NCBI RefSeq assembly: GCF_010728925.1
Contig: NZ_AP022608.1
Span: forward strand, 186,001 to 250,000
Direction: 5' to 3'
Source: Mycolicibacterium gadium
GTDB lineage: Bacteria > Actinomycetota > Actinomycetes > Mycobacteriales > Mycobacteriaceae
DNA length: 64,000 bases
Shown: in pieces, positions 20,754-29,647 of the stretch
Numbering within the stretch: the first letter of the stretch is position 1
Layout: every line of letters begins with the position of its first letter
The notes under the pieces: model-generated
Told to the model about the DNA's origin: nothing
Databases searched by the model: none
What the model saw: the letters and a program-made list of their open reading frames with translations, nothing else
Program-made: the position numbers and the translations under genes

Positions 20754-22271
20754 GTGACAGCGCAACGCCAAGTCGATCCCGACTTCCTCGAGCTGCCGCG
20801 CCATGAGCTGGCCGATGCGGCGTTATCTGCGGCGAAGGCCGCCGGAGCCAGCTATGCCGACCTGCGCATACACGCGATCACGACGGAGCACATCCAGCTG
20901 CGCGACGGCGAGCTGGAGGCGGCGGTGGTCAACCGCGAGATCGGGTTGGCGGTGCGGGTGATCGTCGACGGCACATGGGGCTTCGCCTCGCACGCGGAGC
21001 TGCATCCTGGTACGGCCGCCGAGACCGCGCGCAGGGCCGTCCACGTCGCGGCGACGCTGAAGCCGTTGAACGCGGAGCGTGTCGAGCTGGCGCCCGAGCC
21101 GGTGTACTCGGACGTCAGCTGGGTGTCCAGCTACCGCATCGACCCGTTCGCCGTCTCCGCGGCGGACAAGATCGCGGTGCTCGGCGAGTACTCCGCCCGG
21201 CTGATGGCCGCCGACGGTGTGGATCACGTGTCGGCAGGGCTTCATGCCATGAAGGAGCAGACCTTCTACGCCGATACGTTCGGCTCGTCGATCACCCAGC
21301 AGCGGGTGCGGCTGATGCCGACGCTGGACGCCGTCACGGTGGACGCGGCGGCAGGGTCGTTCGAGACGATGCGCACATTGGTGCCGCCAATGGCGCGGGG
21401 CTGGGAGGTCGTCGCGGGCGATGACGTGTGGAACTGGACCGACGAGCTGATGCAGCTACCGTCCCTGCTGGCGGAAAAGGCCAAAGCACCCAGCGTTTCG
21501 GCGGGACCGACGGATCTGGTGATCGACCCGACCAATCTGTGGCTGACGATCCACGAGTCCATTGGGCACGCCACCGAATACGACCGCGCGATCGGCTACG
21601 AGTCCGCGTACGCAGGCACGTCCTTCGCCACCCCGGACAAGCTGGGCACCATGCGCTACGGATCGCCGGTGATGAATGTCACCGCCGATCGCACCGTCGA
21701 ATACGGTTTGGCCAGTGTCGGTTACGACGACGACGGAGTGGCCGCGCAGAGCTGGGATTTGGTGCGCGAGGGCATCTTTGTCGGCTATCAACTGGATCGG
21801 GTGTTCGCGCCCCGGCTCGGCGTCGCACGCTCGAACGGCTGCTCGTATGCCGACTCGCCGCATCACGTGCCCATTCAGCGGATGGCCAATGTGTCGCTGC
21901 AGCCCGGTACCGATGAGCTGAGCACCGACGATCTCATCGCCCGCGTGCAGGACGGCATCTACATCGTCGGTGACAAGTCGTGGTCGATCGACATGCAGCG
22001 CTACAACTTTCAGTTCACCGGACAGCGGTTCTTCCGGATTCGTGACGGCCGCCTCGACGGTCAGCTGCGCGACGTCGCGTACCAGGCGACCACGACAGAC
22101 TTCTGGGGATCGATGGAAGCGGTCGGCGGGCCGTCGACGTGGCGCCTCGGCGGCGCGTTCAACTGCGGCAAGGCACAGCCCGGCCAGGTGGCGGCGGTCA
22201 GTCACGGCTGTCCGTCGGCGCTGTTCCGCGGGGTGAACGTCCTCAATACGCGCGACGAGTCGGGACGGTAG
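20754..22271 (+). CDS. tldD: TldD-like metalloprotease
   Basis: 505 residues, GTG start. IHESIGHATEYDR (about residue 268) carries the HExxH zinc motif of TldD, and the C-terminal region has the conserved GGPSTWRLGGAFNCGKAQPGQ block. TldD pairs with TldE/PmbA to degrade or process small peptides, for example in peptide-toxin or RiPP maturation. The pmbA-like gene follows after 3 nt. Confidence 0.92.
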   Translation: MTAQRQVDPDFLELPRHELADAALSAAKAAGASYADLRIHAITTEHIQLRDGELEAAVVNREIGLAVRVIVDGTWGFASHAELHPGTAAETARRAVHVAATLKPLNAERVELAPEPVYSDVSWVSSYRIDPFAVSAADKIAVLGEYSARLMAADGVDHVSAGLHAMKEQTFYADTFGSSITQQRVRLMPTLDAVTVDAAAGSFETMRTLVPPMARGWEVVAGDDVWNWTDELMQLPSLLAEKAKAPSVSAGPTDLVIDPTNLWLTIHESIGHATEYDRAIGYESAYAGTSFATPDKLGTMRYGSPVMNVTADRTVEYGLASVGYDDDGVAAQSWDLVREGIFVGYQLDRVFAPRLGVARSNGCSYADSPHHVPIQRMANVSLQPGTDELSTDDLIARVQDGIYIVGDKSWSIDMQRYNFQFTGQRFFRIRDGRLDGQLRDVAYQATTTDFWGSMEAVGGPSTWRLGGAFNCGKAQPGQVAAVSHGCPSALFRGVNVLNTRDESGR

Positions 22272-22274
22272 TCG

Positions 22275-23651
22275 GTGATCGGAGCACAGCAAGTGGTCGA
22301 GCGTGCGCTGGCCGAGGCCGGCCGACTGGGTAAGGCCGACGAGACCGTTGTCTTGGTGACCGACCGCTCAGACGCCTCGTTGCGGTGGGCGGGTAATTCT
22401 ATGACCACCAACGGTGAATCGGTGAGCCGCACCACCGCCGTGATATCGATTGTGCGCCAAGGAAACACGGCGCGGGTCGGGTCGGTGCGGTCGAGTGACG
22501 TGGACCCGTCGTCGATTGCCGGTCTGGTGGCGGCATCACAGGAGGCGGCGCTGTCGGCGCTCGAGGCACCAGATACCGCGCCACCGTTGCCCGCCGGCGA
22601 TGCGTCTGATGATTGGGACGATCCGGTGGCGGGCACGAGCGTGGAGGCCTTCCTCGGCGTGGCGGGCAGCCTCGCGGCGCGGGGATTCAGTGGGGCGGAT
22701 CAGCTGTACGGGTTCGCCCGGCACGACGTCGAGACGACGTTCCTGGCCACCTCGACCGGGCTGCGGCGGCGCCATACCCAGCCGACCGGCTCGGTGGAGA
22801 TCAACGGCAAGCGTGACGACGCCAGCGCGTGGGTGGGTTTCAGCACCCCCGATTTCGATGATGTGCCAACGGATTCGATGCTCGAACGACTGTCCACGCG
22901 GCTGAGCTGGGCGCACCGCAGCGTCGAACTGCCTGCCGGGCGGTACGAGACGATCATGCCGCCGTCGGCGGTGGCGGACATGATGATCTACCTGTGGTGG
23001 ACGATGGACGGCCGCGGCGCCGAGGAGGGCCGGACGGCACTGTCGGCTCCCGGTGGTGGGACGCGGGTGGGGGAGCGGCTCACCGATCTTCCGCTGACGC
23101 TGTACTCCGATCCGTTCGCCGAGGGGTTGGCGTGCACGCCTTTCGTCACCGCGTCGGCGTCGTCGGAGCGCGCGTCGGTGTTCGACAACGGAATGGACAT
23201 CGGGCGTGTGGACTGGATCCGGGACGGCACGATCAGCACGCTGGCCTATCCGCGAGCGTCGGCCGCGGAGTTCGGCGCGCCGGTCGCGGTGCCGGCGGAC
23301 AATCTGCTGATGACCGGCGGGACCGCCAGCCTGGCGGACATGATCGCGAGCACCGAGCGCGGCCTGCTGCTGACGACGCTGTGGTACATCCGCGAGGTCG
23401 ACCCGGCGGTGCTGCTGCTGACGGGCCTGACCCGCGACGGCGTGTACCTGGTGGAAGACGGTGAGGTGACGGCCGCCGTCAACAACTTCCGGTTCAACGA
23501 GAGCCCGCTGGACCTGTTGCGGCGGGCCACCGAGGCCGGCGCCACGGACCGTACGCTGCCCAGGGAATGGGGTGACTGGGTGACGCGGGTGACGATGCCG
23601 TCGCTGCGAATCCCCGACTTCCACATGTCCTCGGTGAGCCAGGCGCAATAA
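22275..23651 (+). CDS. pmbA: TldE/PmbA-like metalloprotease partner
   Basis: 458 residues, GTG start. It lacks the HExxH motif, as expected for the TldE/PmbA subunit that binds TldD. The central region has RYETIMPPSAVADMMIYL and FDNGMDIGRVDWIRDGTI. The C-terminus TAAVNNFRFNESPLDLLRRA is a strong family signature. It forms an operon with tldD and probably with the next gene (7-nt gap). Confidence 0.9.
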   Translation: MIGAQQVVERALAEAGRLGKADETVVLVTDRSDASLRWAGNSMTTNGESVSRTTAVISIVRQGNTARVGSVRSSDVDPSSIAGLVAASQEAALSALEAPDTAPPLPAGDASDDWDDPVAGTSVEAFLGVAGSLAARGFSGADQLYGFARHDVETTFLATSTGLRRRHTQPTGSVEINGKRDDASAWVGFSTPDFDDVPTDSMLERLSTRLSWAHRSVELPAGRYETIMPPSAVADMMIYLWWTMDGRGAEEGRTALSAPGGGTRVGERLTDLPLTLYSDPFAEGLACTPFVTASASSERASVFDNGMDIGRVDWIRDGTISTLAYPRASAAEFGAPVAVPADNLLMTGGTASLADMIASTERGLLLTTLWYIREVDPAVLLLTGLTRDGVYLVEDGEVTAAVNNFRFNESPLDLLRRATEAGATDRTLPREWGDWVTRVTMPSLRIPDFHMSSVSQAQ

Positions 23652-23658
23652 TCCTGGG

Positions 23659-24504
23659 GTGAGTGACGAGAATCTGGCCGAGCGGATCGGCGCCCTGGTG
23701 GCGATGTCGTCGGGGGACGGGCGAGTCGACACCCTGATGCGGCTGACGTGCGGCAGGGCGTTGGGTTTGCATCCGCTGCCGATGGAGGTCGATCTGGTCG
23801 ACGGGGCGGCCGACCACGAGCCGATTGTGTGCGCGTTCACCGAGCAGTTCGCCGTCGACGTGACGGGCATCGGTGACAACCAGCGCAAGCAGCTGGCGGC
23901 GGCCCTGGGGGACAACGTGTTTCGAACCGTGGTGATGATCTTCGTCGCCGATTTCGTCCCGCGGGTGTGGGCGGCGTTCGAGGCGCTGGGGCTGCGCAGT
24001 CACGGCAACCGCGGCACCGTCGAGTGGGACCACGAGTCCGATCCGACCGACGCGCTGCTCAACGGGTTCCTGCCCGCGGTGGCGCGGCTGCGGGGGCTGG
24101 ATCCGGTGACGACGGAGGTCGTGCGGCTGCGGGGTGCGACGCAGCACAATTGCCGGCTGTGCAAGTCGCGCCGGGAGACCAACGCGCTGGACGCCGGCGG
24201 ATCAGAGGATCTGTACAGCGAAATCGAGCAGTACGAGTCGTCGGAGAAGTTGACCGATGCGCACAAGGCGGCGTTGCGGTTCGTCGACGCCATGATCTGG
24301 TCACCGTCGCAGATCAGCCCCGACCTCGCCGCGGAGGTTCGCCGGCACTTCTCGGAGGATCAGGCGTTCGAGTTGACTCTGGACATCATGCGTAACGCCG
24401 CCAACAAAATCATGGTGTCGCTGGGGGTGGATGCCCCGCTCGTGACCGACGGCACCGAACTGTTCTCTGTCGATGCCGACGGGCAGACGGTCTCCGCGGT
24501 CTAG
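23659..24504 (+). CDS. Carboxymuconolactone decarboxylase / AhpD-like protein
   Basis: 281 residues, GTG start. The C-terminal half contains VRLRGATQHNCRLCKSRR, the CxxC active site of the AhpD-like fold. LTDAHKAALRFVDAMI and FELTLDIMRNAANKIMVSLGV are the following conserved helices. Relatives act as alkylhydroperoxidases or thiol-dependent reductases. The N-terminal 130 residues are an extra domain of unknown role. Confidence 0.75.
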   Translation: MSDENLAERIGALVAMSSGDGRVDTLMRLTCGRALGLHPLPMEVDLVDGAADHEPIVCAFTEQFAVDVTGIGDNQRKQLAAALGDNVFRTVVMIFVADFVPRVWAAFEALGLRSHGNRGTVEWDHESDPTDALLNGFLPAVARLRGLDPVTTEVVRLRGATQHNCRLCKSRRETNALDAGGSEDLYSEIEQYESSEKLTDAHKAALRFVDAMIWSPSQISPDLAAEVRRHFSEDQAFELTLDIMRNAANKIMVSLGVDAPLVTDGTELFSVDADGQTVSAV

Positions 24505-24530
24505 CGCATGCGAATATAGGTGCCGCATCA

Positions 24531-24604
24531 GGGGCGGTAGCTCAGTTGGTTAGAGCCGTGGACTCATAATCCATTGGTCGCGGGTTCGAGCCCCGCCCGC
24601 CCCA
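24531..24604 (+). tRNA. tRNA-Met (CAT); island attachment gene
   Basis: A 74-nt cloverleaf with acceptor stem GGGGCGG/CCGCCCC, anticodon loop CTCATAA (CAT at 24565-24567) and T arm GCGGGTTCGAGCCCCGC. It is called elongator Met; a CAT anticodon modified to read AUA (tRNA-Ile2) cannot be excluded. Its 3' part from base 24567 is the left attachment core, so the inserted element leaves a complete tRNA gene. Confidence 0.95.
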
Positions 24605-24606
24605 CT
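24567..24606 (+). repeat. attL core of the island
   Basis: A 40-bp sequence beginning TAATCCATTGGTCGCGGGTT, identical at all positions to 62633-62672. It spans the anticodon T to 2 nt past the tRNA end. The bases just outside differ between the two copies (A vs C before, T vs C after). Confidence 0.93.
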
Positions 24607-24640
24607 TCAGAGGGTATTTTTGTGGACATAGGGATGTGAT

Positions 24641-24663
24641 CCATCGTTTATTCATCGTTTATG
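24641..24663 (+). repeat. Left copy of a 23-bp repeat, candidate integrase arm site
   Basis: The sequence has two tandem ATCGTTTA units, 11 bp apart, over the end of the integrase gene. A copy with 20 of 23 matches is at 62488-62510, near attR and in the same orientation. Paired sites near both ends of an element are expected for arm-type binding of a tyrosine integrase. Function is inferred. Confidence 0.45.
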
Positions 24664-25811
24664 GTGCGGTCCAGTAGCTCGGCAACTTCGGTGTGGACCC
24701 GTCCTCTACTCATGTAGCGGTCCTGAGTCATTGACACCCGCGAGTGCCCAAGGTGATCAGCGCTGACCCTTGCTGACAGTCCCGCGTCGTCGGCCAGCGT
24801 CGCGATCGTCTTGCGGAACGAGTGAGTCGTCGAGTCCGGAACACCGAGCTGGTCGCGCACCCGCCGCCATTGCTTTGCGAAGTTGTTGGGGTCACGCAGC
24901 GTGCCAGCAATTGACGGGAAGATCACTGGCAGCTCGCCGCTGTAGAGGTGTCCACGCCGTCGTTGCAGTGCTTCGACGGCAAATTGAGGGAGCGGTATCG
25001 TGCGCCGCCCGGCGTTGGTCTTGGTTTCGTCTACGCGTACTAGTCCCTTGCCCGCAACTCTGATGACCTTGCCGGTGACGTGGATCGTGCCGGTTACGTC
25101 GTTGAAGTCTTCCCAACGCAAACCAAGCAGCTCTGACCGGCGTAATCCTGTGCCGATAAGCACCGTGATGGGGTCGACAAGGTCGTTGTGTTGGCAATAG
25201 TCGTCAGACCGCAAGTTCGTCAGCAGTCTGCGCAATTCGTCGGCCGTTAACGCGGCCGCCCCGACGGGTGCTCGGGTTTTGATTGGTTGAATGTCGCGCA
25301 CAGGATTCGCGCTAAGGATGTTGGCCATCACCGCAAGCTGTAAAGCGCCGCGAAGGATCGTCTTCGCCTGGCGTGCCATGGTGGCACCGTGGGCCGTGCG
25401 CACCGATCGGATCGCGGCATCGATGCGGGAAGTTGACGCTTCGCGAACGCGGATGCCGCCGATGAGCTTGTTCAGCTTCGCCGCCGCGAACCTGTAGGTA
25501 TCAAGGGTCACGGGGGACCGGCCATCTTCGGCAAGCCGTTCCAAGTGTCGTTCAATCAGCACGACGACTCGAGTTTCGAGCGTGAAGTCGTCGGCAAGTG
25601 CGGGCTGACGGTCCTTTAAAGACTGGATGAGTACGTCCTCTGCCAACTTGCCGTATTGATCGAATTCATCCAGCGGGCCACGTCTTTCGACAATGCGCGT
25701 CACGCCGTCAGCGTCGCGATAGCGGCACCGGGCTAGCCACGCGCCGTTACCAAGCTTGGTGCGATTGATCTTGCCGTACCGCCCGATCCGCAGCGGCGGT
25801 CTACCCGCCAT
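24648..25811 (-). CDS. int: Phage-type tyrosine integrase
   Basis: 387 residues. The N-terminal AP2-like arm-binding part (YGKINRTKLGNGAWLARCRYRD) and a SAM-like core-binding domain (about residues 85-175) precede the catalytic domain. The catalytic residues are visible: GTGLRRSELLGLRW (Arg about 225), THSFRKT (His and Arg about 326-329), HLGHS (about 351) and DRYMSRG (Tyr about 365). It lies directly beside attL and points towards it. The repressor-like gene upstream is 12 nt away on the same strand, so the two are probably co-transcribed. Confidence 0.95.
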   Translation of the reverse strand: MAGRPPLRIGRYGKINRTKLGNGAWLARCRYRDADGVTRIVERRGPLDEFDQYGKLAEDVLIQSLKDRQPALADDFTLETRVVVLIERHLERLAEDGRSPVTLDTYRFAAAKLNKLIGGIRVREASTSRIDAAIRSVRTAHGATMARQAKTILRGALQLAVMANILSANPVRDIQPIKTRAPVGAAALTADELRRLLTNLRSDDYCQHNDLVDPITVLIGTGLRRSELLGLRWEDFNDVTGTIHVTGKVIRVAGKGLVRVDETKTNAGRRTIPLPQFAVEALQRRRGHLYSGELPVIFPSIAGTLRDPNNFAKQWRRVRDQLGVPDSTTHSFRKTIATLADDAGLSARVSADHLGHSRVSMTQDRYMSRGRVHTEVAELLDRTINDE

Positions 25812-25822
25812 CGTTGATAGCC

Positions 25823-26458
25823 CTAAGGTTTGTCGTACTCGTCATAGTTGCCTGTTTCTAGGGCCTCTCGAATTTCATCGAACATTTGGCGGCTGATCCG
25901 GCCACGCTGCTGAGCGTTGGCTCCTCGCCCGGCTCGACGGTCGCGTTCGGTTGCAAAACTGGTGTTCCACAACGACATTGCGACCTCTCTAAGGAGGGGT
26001 TTCGATATTCTCAACGTCTTGGCCGCCCGCTTATCTGTCTCGCTCCATGCGTCGTACTTCGCCTGAAATTCGGGCTTGACGTGAAAGAAATTCGGATCCA
26101 TTTCGTACGGACGCGGTCCGAACTGAACATCGACCACATCCCCGGCAAGGAGTTGGCCCAACTGTTCACTCGTCACGATGAGGTTTTCGTTCATCTCTAT
26201 TGGGCGCTCATGACTGATGAGGTCGTGAAGCGTCACACCACGGCTGTCAAGATCAGTGAACGCCAGGCTAACAGCGACCAGTGTTGCAATGTTGGCGGCG
26301 ACGCGACCGGCCTCCAGGTCGGCTACGCGTGATTCGCTCCACCTCAGCCCCCTGTTGCGAGTCGCGATAGCAACCTGTTCGAGGGTGAAGCCGCCCGACA
26401 GCCTGATCGCACGCGCATTCCTGCCTATCACTTGGGCCAGCGAATCCTGAGCAACCAT
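25823..26458 (-). CDS. XRE-like HTH protein, probable island repressor
   Basis: 211 residues. The N-terminal 80 residues form a Cro/C1-type helix-turn-helix (ARAIRLSGGFTLEQVAIATRNR...ESRVADLEAGRV). The rest has no protease Ser/Lys motif and no recognisable domain; it is charged and probably helical. Its position, divergent from the excisionase-like gene and upstream of int, is that of an immunity repressor. The function is inferred. Confidence 0.75.
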   Translation of the reverse strand: MVAQDSLAQVIGRNARAIRLSGGFTLEQVAIATRNRGLRWSESRVADLEAGRVAANIATLVAVSLAFTDLDSRGVTLHDLISHERPIEMNENLIVTSEQLGQLLAGDVVDVQFGPRPYEMDPNFFHVKPEFQAKYDAWSETDKRAAKTLRISKPLLREVAMSLWNTSFATERDRRAGRGANAQQRGRISRQMFDEIREALETGNYDEYDKP

Positions 26459-26487
26459 ATTCTCAGGCTACTGGAAATACGATGGCT

Positions 26488-26517
26488 TGACAATCGGGCG
26501 ATCGCAGGCGTATACCG
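26488..26517 (+). promoter_or_regulatory. Sigma-70-like promoter for the xis-side genes
   Basis: TTGACA (26488-26493) and TATACC (26512-26517) are separated by 18 nt and lie 42 nt upstream of the excisionase-like start, in the divergent interval facing the repressor gene. Such a strong -35 hexamer is uncommon in this GC-rich genome and suits an early promoter controlled by the neighbouring repressor. Confidence 0.6.
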
Positions 26518-26559
26518 GACGCAGAACCTTGTTGATTCGCTATAGCTTGAGGAAATGCA

Positions 26560-26763
26560 TTGACAGAGGTAATCAAGGCACCTGCCCTCGCGACTCCTCG
26601 CGAAGTGGCCGAATACCTGCGCACTACAGTCGCCGCGCTGGCGCAACTGCGGTATCGGGGCACAGGTCCGAAATTCTTATCCCTCGGCAGACGCGTCCTA
26701 TATCGGTGGGCCGATGTCGAGGCATGGCTTGCCGAGTCGTTGCGCAACCGAACGGGGGAGTAG
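26560..26763 (+). CDS. xis: Excisionase-like MerR-type HTH protein
   Basis: 67 residues from a TTG start with GAGGAAA just upstream. ATPREVAEYLRTTVAALAQLRYRGTGPKF and VLYRWADVEAWLAE match the helix-turn-helix 17 / AlpA type of directionality factor. No ATG is available in frame at the 5' end. With int it would set the direction of recombination at the tRNA. Confidence 0.8.
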   Translation: MTEVIKAPALATPREVAEYLRTTVAALAQLRYRGTGPKFLSLGRRVLYRWADVEAWLAESLRNRTGE

Positions 26764-26826
26764 TTCCATGTCTGCTGCTAGCGCCGCCGTCACATCGACC
26801 AATCCATATCAGCCCACACGAGAGGG

Positions 26827-27237
26827 ATGACATTGACCAACAACCACCCGGGAACGAATCGGACACCCGACGACGAAGAGCCATTGACCATCGAAGGCAT
26901 CCTTCGTGGTGGATACGACTATCACGCGTTGATGAATCAAAGCCTCGATGACTCGAAATGGTTTGAAGACACGGGCATCCTAACGTTGGACAGCGGCGGC
27001 ATTAGCCTGCATTTCGGCCCCACAAATCTGTTTCCTCCTCGGCCTCAATGGCAAGTCGCCATCTTCGCCGAAGATGTTGATGACCAGGATCCTGACGTCG
27101 CGGGGCACATTTGCAACTGCGGTCATGGCCCGCACGTGAAAGGCGACGAGCCTTGCTACCAAGTCATAAGACTTGGATACGACGACGCGATCAGACTTGC
27201 CAACCTAATTCTTAGTCGTGCTCGACCAGCTGTGTAG
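26827..27237 (+). CDS. Hypothetical island protein with a Cys/His cluster
   Basis: 136 residues, ATG start. Unrecognised. HICNCGHGPHVKGDEPC near residue 100 could bind a metal through its three Cys and two or three His. No membrane segment. The sequence is richer in A and T than the flanking chromosome, as in the next several genes. Confidence 0.7.
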   Translation: MTLTNNHPGTNRTPDDEEPLTIEGILRGGYDYHALMNQSLDDSKWFEDTGILTLDSGGISLHFGPTNLFPPRPQWQVAIFAEDVDDQDPDVAGHICNCGHGPHVKGDEPCYQVIRLGYDDAIRLANLILSRARPAV

Positions 27238-27426
27238 TCGGACAATGCTTTGGAGCGCTGCTGGGGAACACGACGCCGTACGCGCCTGCGGACCGCGATC
27301 CTGCGGATGCAACGCGTCGAGCATTCGGGGAGTCTTTTAAGCCTCTGAGAGGCAATGTCTTCGGCTCTCAAACTCCGCTTAAGGGGTGTGCGGGCGTGGA
27401 GAGCAAGCCCCAATAACAAAGGAAAC

Positions 27427-27651
27427 ATGATGCTTGTCGAGACTATTCAGTCAGCGGGTGGAACCTACTCGCAACGCCTACTCCGGTACGGAGCGAGTGA
27501 TCCCAGAACGACGGAAGCCCTCCAGGATCTGCTGGCGGCCAAACTCATCAGGTACTTGACGACCAAGCTGCTGGGAGATGACACACCACCGCTTCGTGAG
27601 GATCAGATAGCGATGGTTGTCGGTCTGCTGCGTTCCGGGGCAACGAAATGA
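27427..27651 (+). CDS. Hypothetical small island protein
   Basis: 74 residues from the paired ATG codons at 27427, behind AAAGGAAAC. The frame is open to 27355 but that part lacks a ribosome site. Helical and charged, with no recognised domain. The stop overlaps the next start by 4 nt (ATGA). Confidence 0.65.
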   Translation: MMLVETIQSAGGTYSQRLLRYGASDPRTTEALQDLLAAKLIRYLTTKLLGDDTPPLREDQIAMVVGLLRSGATK

Positions 27652-28037
27652 TCGCTCCGGTCCCTTCACCTTCAGAAGCGCCAAACATCGCTCCTAGGAG
27701 TGATTTCGAGATTTCATATGCTTCTGAACAGCAGGTTTATGCGGGTCAAACTGGGGGGTCACGCAAGATATGCCAGGAGTGTGGGAGGCGACGGGCGTTG
27801 AGTCGGTTCCCTGTCGACAAGTACGGACGCGTGAACTCTCGTCATTGCCTCGGGTGCATCGATGAGGACACCCCGGCACTAATTACTGAATCAGAGGCAG
27901 CGCGACGGCTACAGATGACCATCGAGGGTTTTCGGTCTCACAAGCTGGTTGTCGCCGGGAGTTACGCGCCAGAGCGGGGCAAGGTAGTTGCCTTGTATTC
28001 CCGTGTGGACGTTGACGCATCCGGTGGTCAGCGATGA
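27648..28037 (+). CDS. Zinc-ribbon plus HTH-like small protein
   Basis: 129 residues. CQECGRRRALSRF...SRHCLGC forms a four-Cys zinc ribbon (about residues 42-73). ITESEAARRLQMTIEGFRSHK then resembles a short DNA-binding helix-turn-helix. It is translationally coupled on both sides by ATGA overlaps. A regulatory or DNA-binding role in the early module is inferred. Confidence 0.65.
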   Translation: MIAPVPSPSEAPNIAPRSDFEISYASEQQVYAGQTGGSRKICQECGRRRALSRFPVDKYGRVNSRHCLGCIDEDTPALITESEAARRLQMTIEGFRSHKLVVAGSYAPERGKVVALYSRVDVDASGGQR

Positions 28038-28123
28038 ATGGACCGTTGACACAACAGGACGGGGACTCCCTAGAGGAACTTGGACTCAGGGAGGACGGTA
28101 GCGAAGTAGGTAGCGATGAGTGA
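28034..28123 (+). CDS. Very short coupled ORF, 29 residues
   Basis: ATG at 28034 overlaps the preceding stop (ATGA), and the frame runs MNGPLTQQDGDSLEELGLRE to TGA at 28121-28123, overlapping the next start by 8 nt. The acidic peptide fills the gap between two genes, so it may mainly keep ribosomes moving into the ATPase gene. There is no independent evidence that it is a functional protein. Confidence 0.4.
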   Translation: MNGPLTQQDGDSLEELGLREDGSEVGSDE

Positions 28124-29585
28124 TCTAGAACGTCGTCTGCTATTCCACATGTGCTCTGAAGACGGCTTGGCCGAGGTGCTTGACGCCGAGCTTGGCGCTA
28201 TCTTATTCGAAGAGCCCGTCAACGTAGCCCTCTTCAATCACATCGTGGATTACTGGCACGAGAACCAATCTGCGCCCACAACGCTCGTACTGGAGACTGA
28301 GTTTCCCGGTGTCCGTCTGCCCGACGAAGTTGAAGAGTCAACCGGTTGGCTGATTGGCTACTTGCAGAACAGACACCTTGTGAACGAAGCCCAGGATATC
28401 ATCCGACAGGCTCTGGTAGACCTGGATACCGATCCCCTTAAGGCGATAGAAGGCTTGCAGCACAATTCTTCTCGTGCCATCGAGCAGGCCGGGAAGGTAC
28501 TCGCGGGAGAGGTCAGGCCGAAGCTGTGGAGTGCCAGCGACCTCAAATCAGCACAGCAGCCGAGATGGCTTGCCAAGAGTCGCCTACAGCGAGGGGCGGT
28601 CAATCTCCTCGTGGGCGACGAGGGAATCGGTAAATCACTGTTGTGGGTCCACCTGGCCGCTGCAGTCACCACAGGCAAGCCTGTACCCGAGTTCGGCATT
28701 CCAGCACGAGAGCCCCAACACGTCATCGTCGTTGCGACCGAAGACGACTGGCAGACAACTGTCCTGCCACGACTAGAGATAGCTGGTGCCGACATCGCGA
28801 TGATTCGTGTCATTTGCACCGACGACGACGGGAGCGGAGCGCCGGTCTTTCCTCAGGATATTCACCTGATCGCCAAGGCTGACCCTGCGCCTGCTCTCGT
28901 TGTCATTGATGCCTGGCTGGACACCGTACCCGCCAAGCTTTCGGTGAGAGATCCGCAGCAAGCCCGTCAGGCACTGCACCCATGGCGAGAAGTAGCGACC
29001 ACAACAGACGCCGCAGTGTTGCTACTTACGCACACTAATCGTGTTGCAAGCGGGCAGGCCCGAGATAAGTACGGTGCGACGGGCGAGTTGCGTAAGAAGG
29101 CCCGCCTGACGTTGTTCGCATTCCAGAACGATGACGGCAACCTTGTTGTGGGACCGGAGAAGGCCAACGGCACAGCTCCCACGGCAGCCACAGAGTTCTC
29201 CATCAGGGGAGTGCAGTACTTCCCTGCGACCGAAGACCACGACGGCACCGTTCCGCTGTTGTCCTATGTCGGTGAGTCGGAGCAGACAGCGCGGGAACAT
29301 ATAGCCGCAGTACATGCAGCGGGACACGACAAGGGCAGAGGCAACGACGAGGTGGTTGCTTGGCTGGCCGAGTTCCTGGCCGATGGCCCGCGATGGGCGA
29401 ACGATGTATACGACGCTGCCGAAGTGGCCGGGTACAGCAAGGACAAAGCGAAGCGTGCCAAGAGGCCATTGAACGTCAAGTCTGACAAGGACGGGAGCGG
29501 ACGATGGTGTTGGTACCTCCCCAAATACCAAGGGAGAAAGCCGGAACCAACCGAGGATGAAACCAAGGGAGCAGAAGAAGACTAA
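28116..29585 (+). CDS. RecA/DnaB-like (AAA_25) ATPase, probable replication protein
   Basis: 489 residues. The N-terminal 130 residues resemble a DnaB-type helical domain (LLFHMCSEDGLAEVLDAELG). A RecA-like ATPase follows, with Walker A GDEGIGKSL (about residue 166), Walker B ALVVIDAWLD, and VLLLTHTNRVASGQARDKYGATG as in RepA/KaiC-type proteins. The C-terminal part (EVVAWLAEFLADGPRWANDVYDAAE) looks like a winged helix. Phage satellites use similar ATPases as replicative helicases. No primase domain is present. An inverted repeat follows the stop. Confidence 0.75.
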   Translation: MSDLERRLLFHMCSEDGLAEVLDAELGAILFEEPVNVALFNHIVDYWHENQSAPTTLVLETEFPGVRLPDEVEESTGWLIGYLQNRHLVNEAQDIIRQALVDLDTDPLKAIEGLQHNSSRAIEQAGKVLAGEVRPKLWSASDLKSAQQPRWLAKSRLQRGAVNLLVGDEGIGKSLLWVHLAAAVTTGKPVPEFGIPAREPQHVIVVATEDDWQTTVLPRLEIAGADIAMIRVICTDDDGSGAPVFPQDIHLIAKADPAPALVVIDAWLDTVPAKLSVRDPQQARQALHPWREVATTTDAAVLLLTHTNRVASGQARDKYGATGELRKKARLTLFAFQNDDGNLVVGPEKANGTAPTAATEFSIRGVQYFPATEDHDGTVPLLSYVGESEQTAREHIAAVHAAGHDKGRGNDEVVAWLAEFLADGPRWANDVYDAAEVAGYSKDKAKRAKRPLNVKSDKDGSGRWCWYLPKYQGRKPEPTEDETKGAEED

Positions 29586-29596
29586 GCAAGGGGCAG

Positions 29597-29647
29597 AGCA
29601 AGAGAGTATCTCTGTATGTTGCTCTATTCACTCTCTTGCTTTCTTTA
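29597..29647 (+). terminator. Intrinsic-type terminator after the ATPase gene
   Basis: AGCAAGAGAGT (29597-29607) and ACTCTCTTGCT (29630-29640) are perfect 11-bp inverted arms, followed by TTCTTT. It lies 12 nt after the ATPase stop and closes the early operon. Confidence 0.65.
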
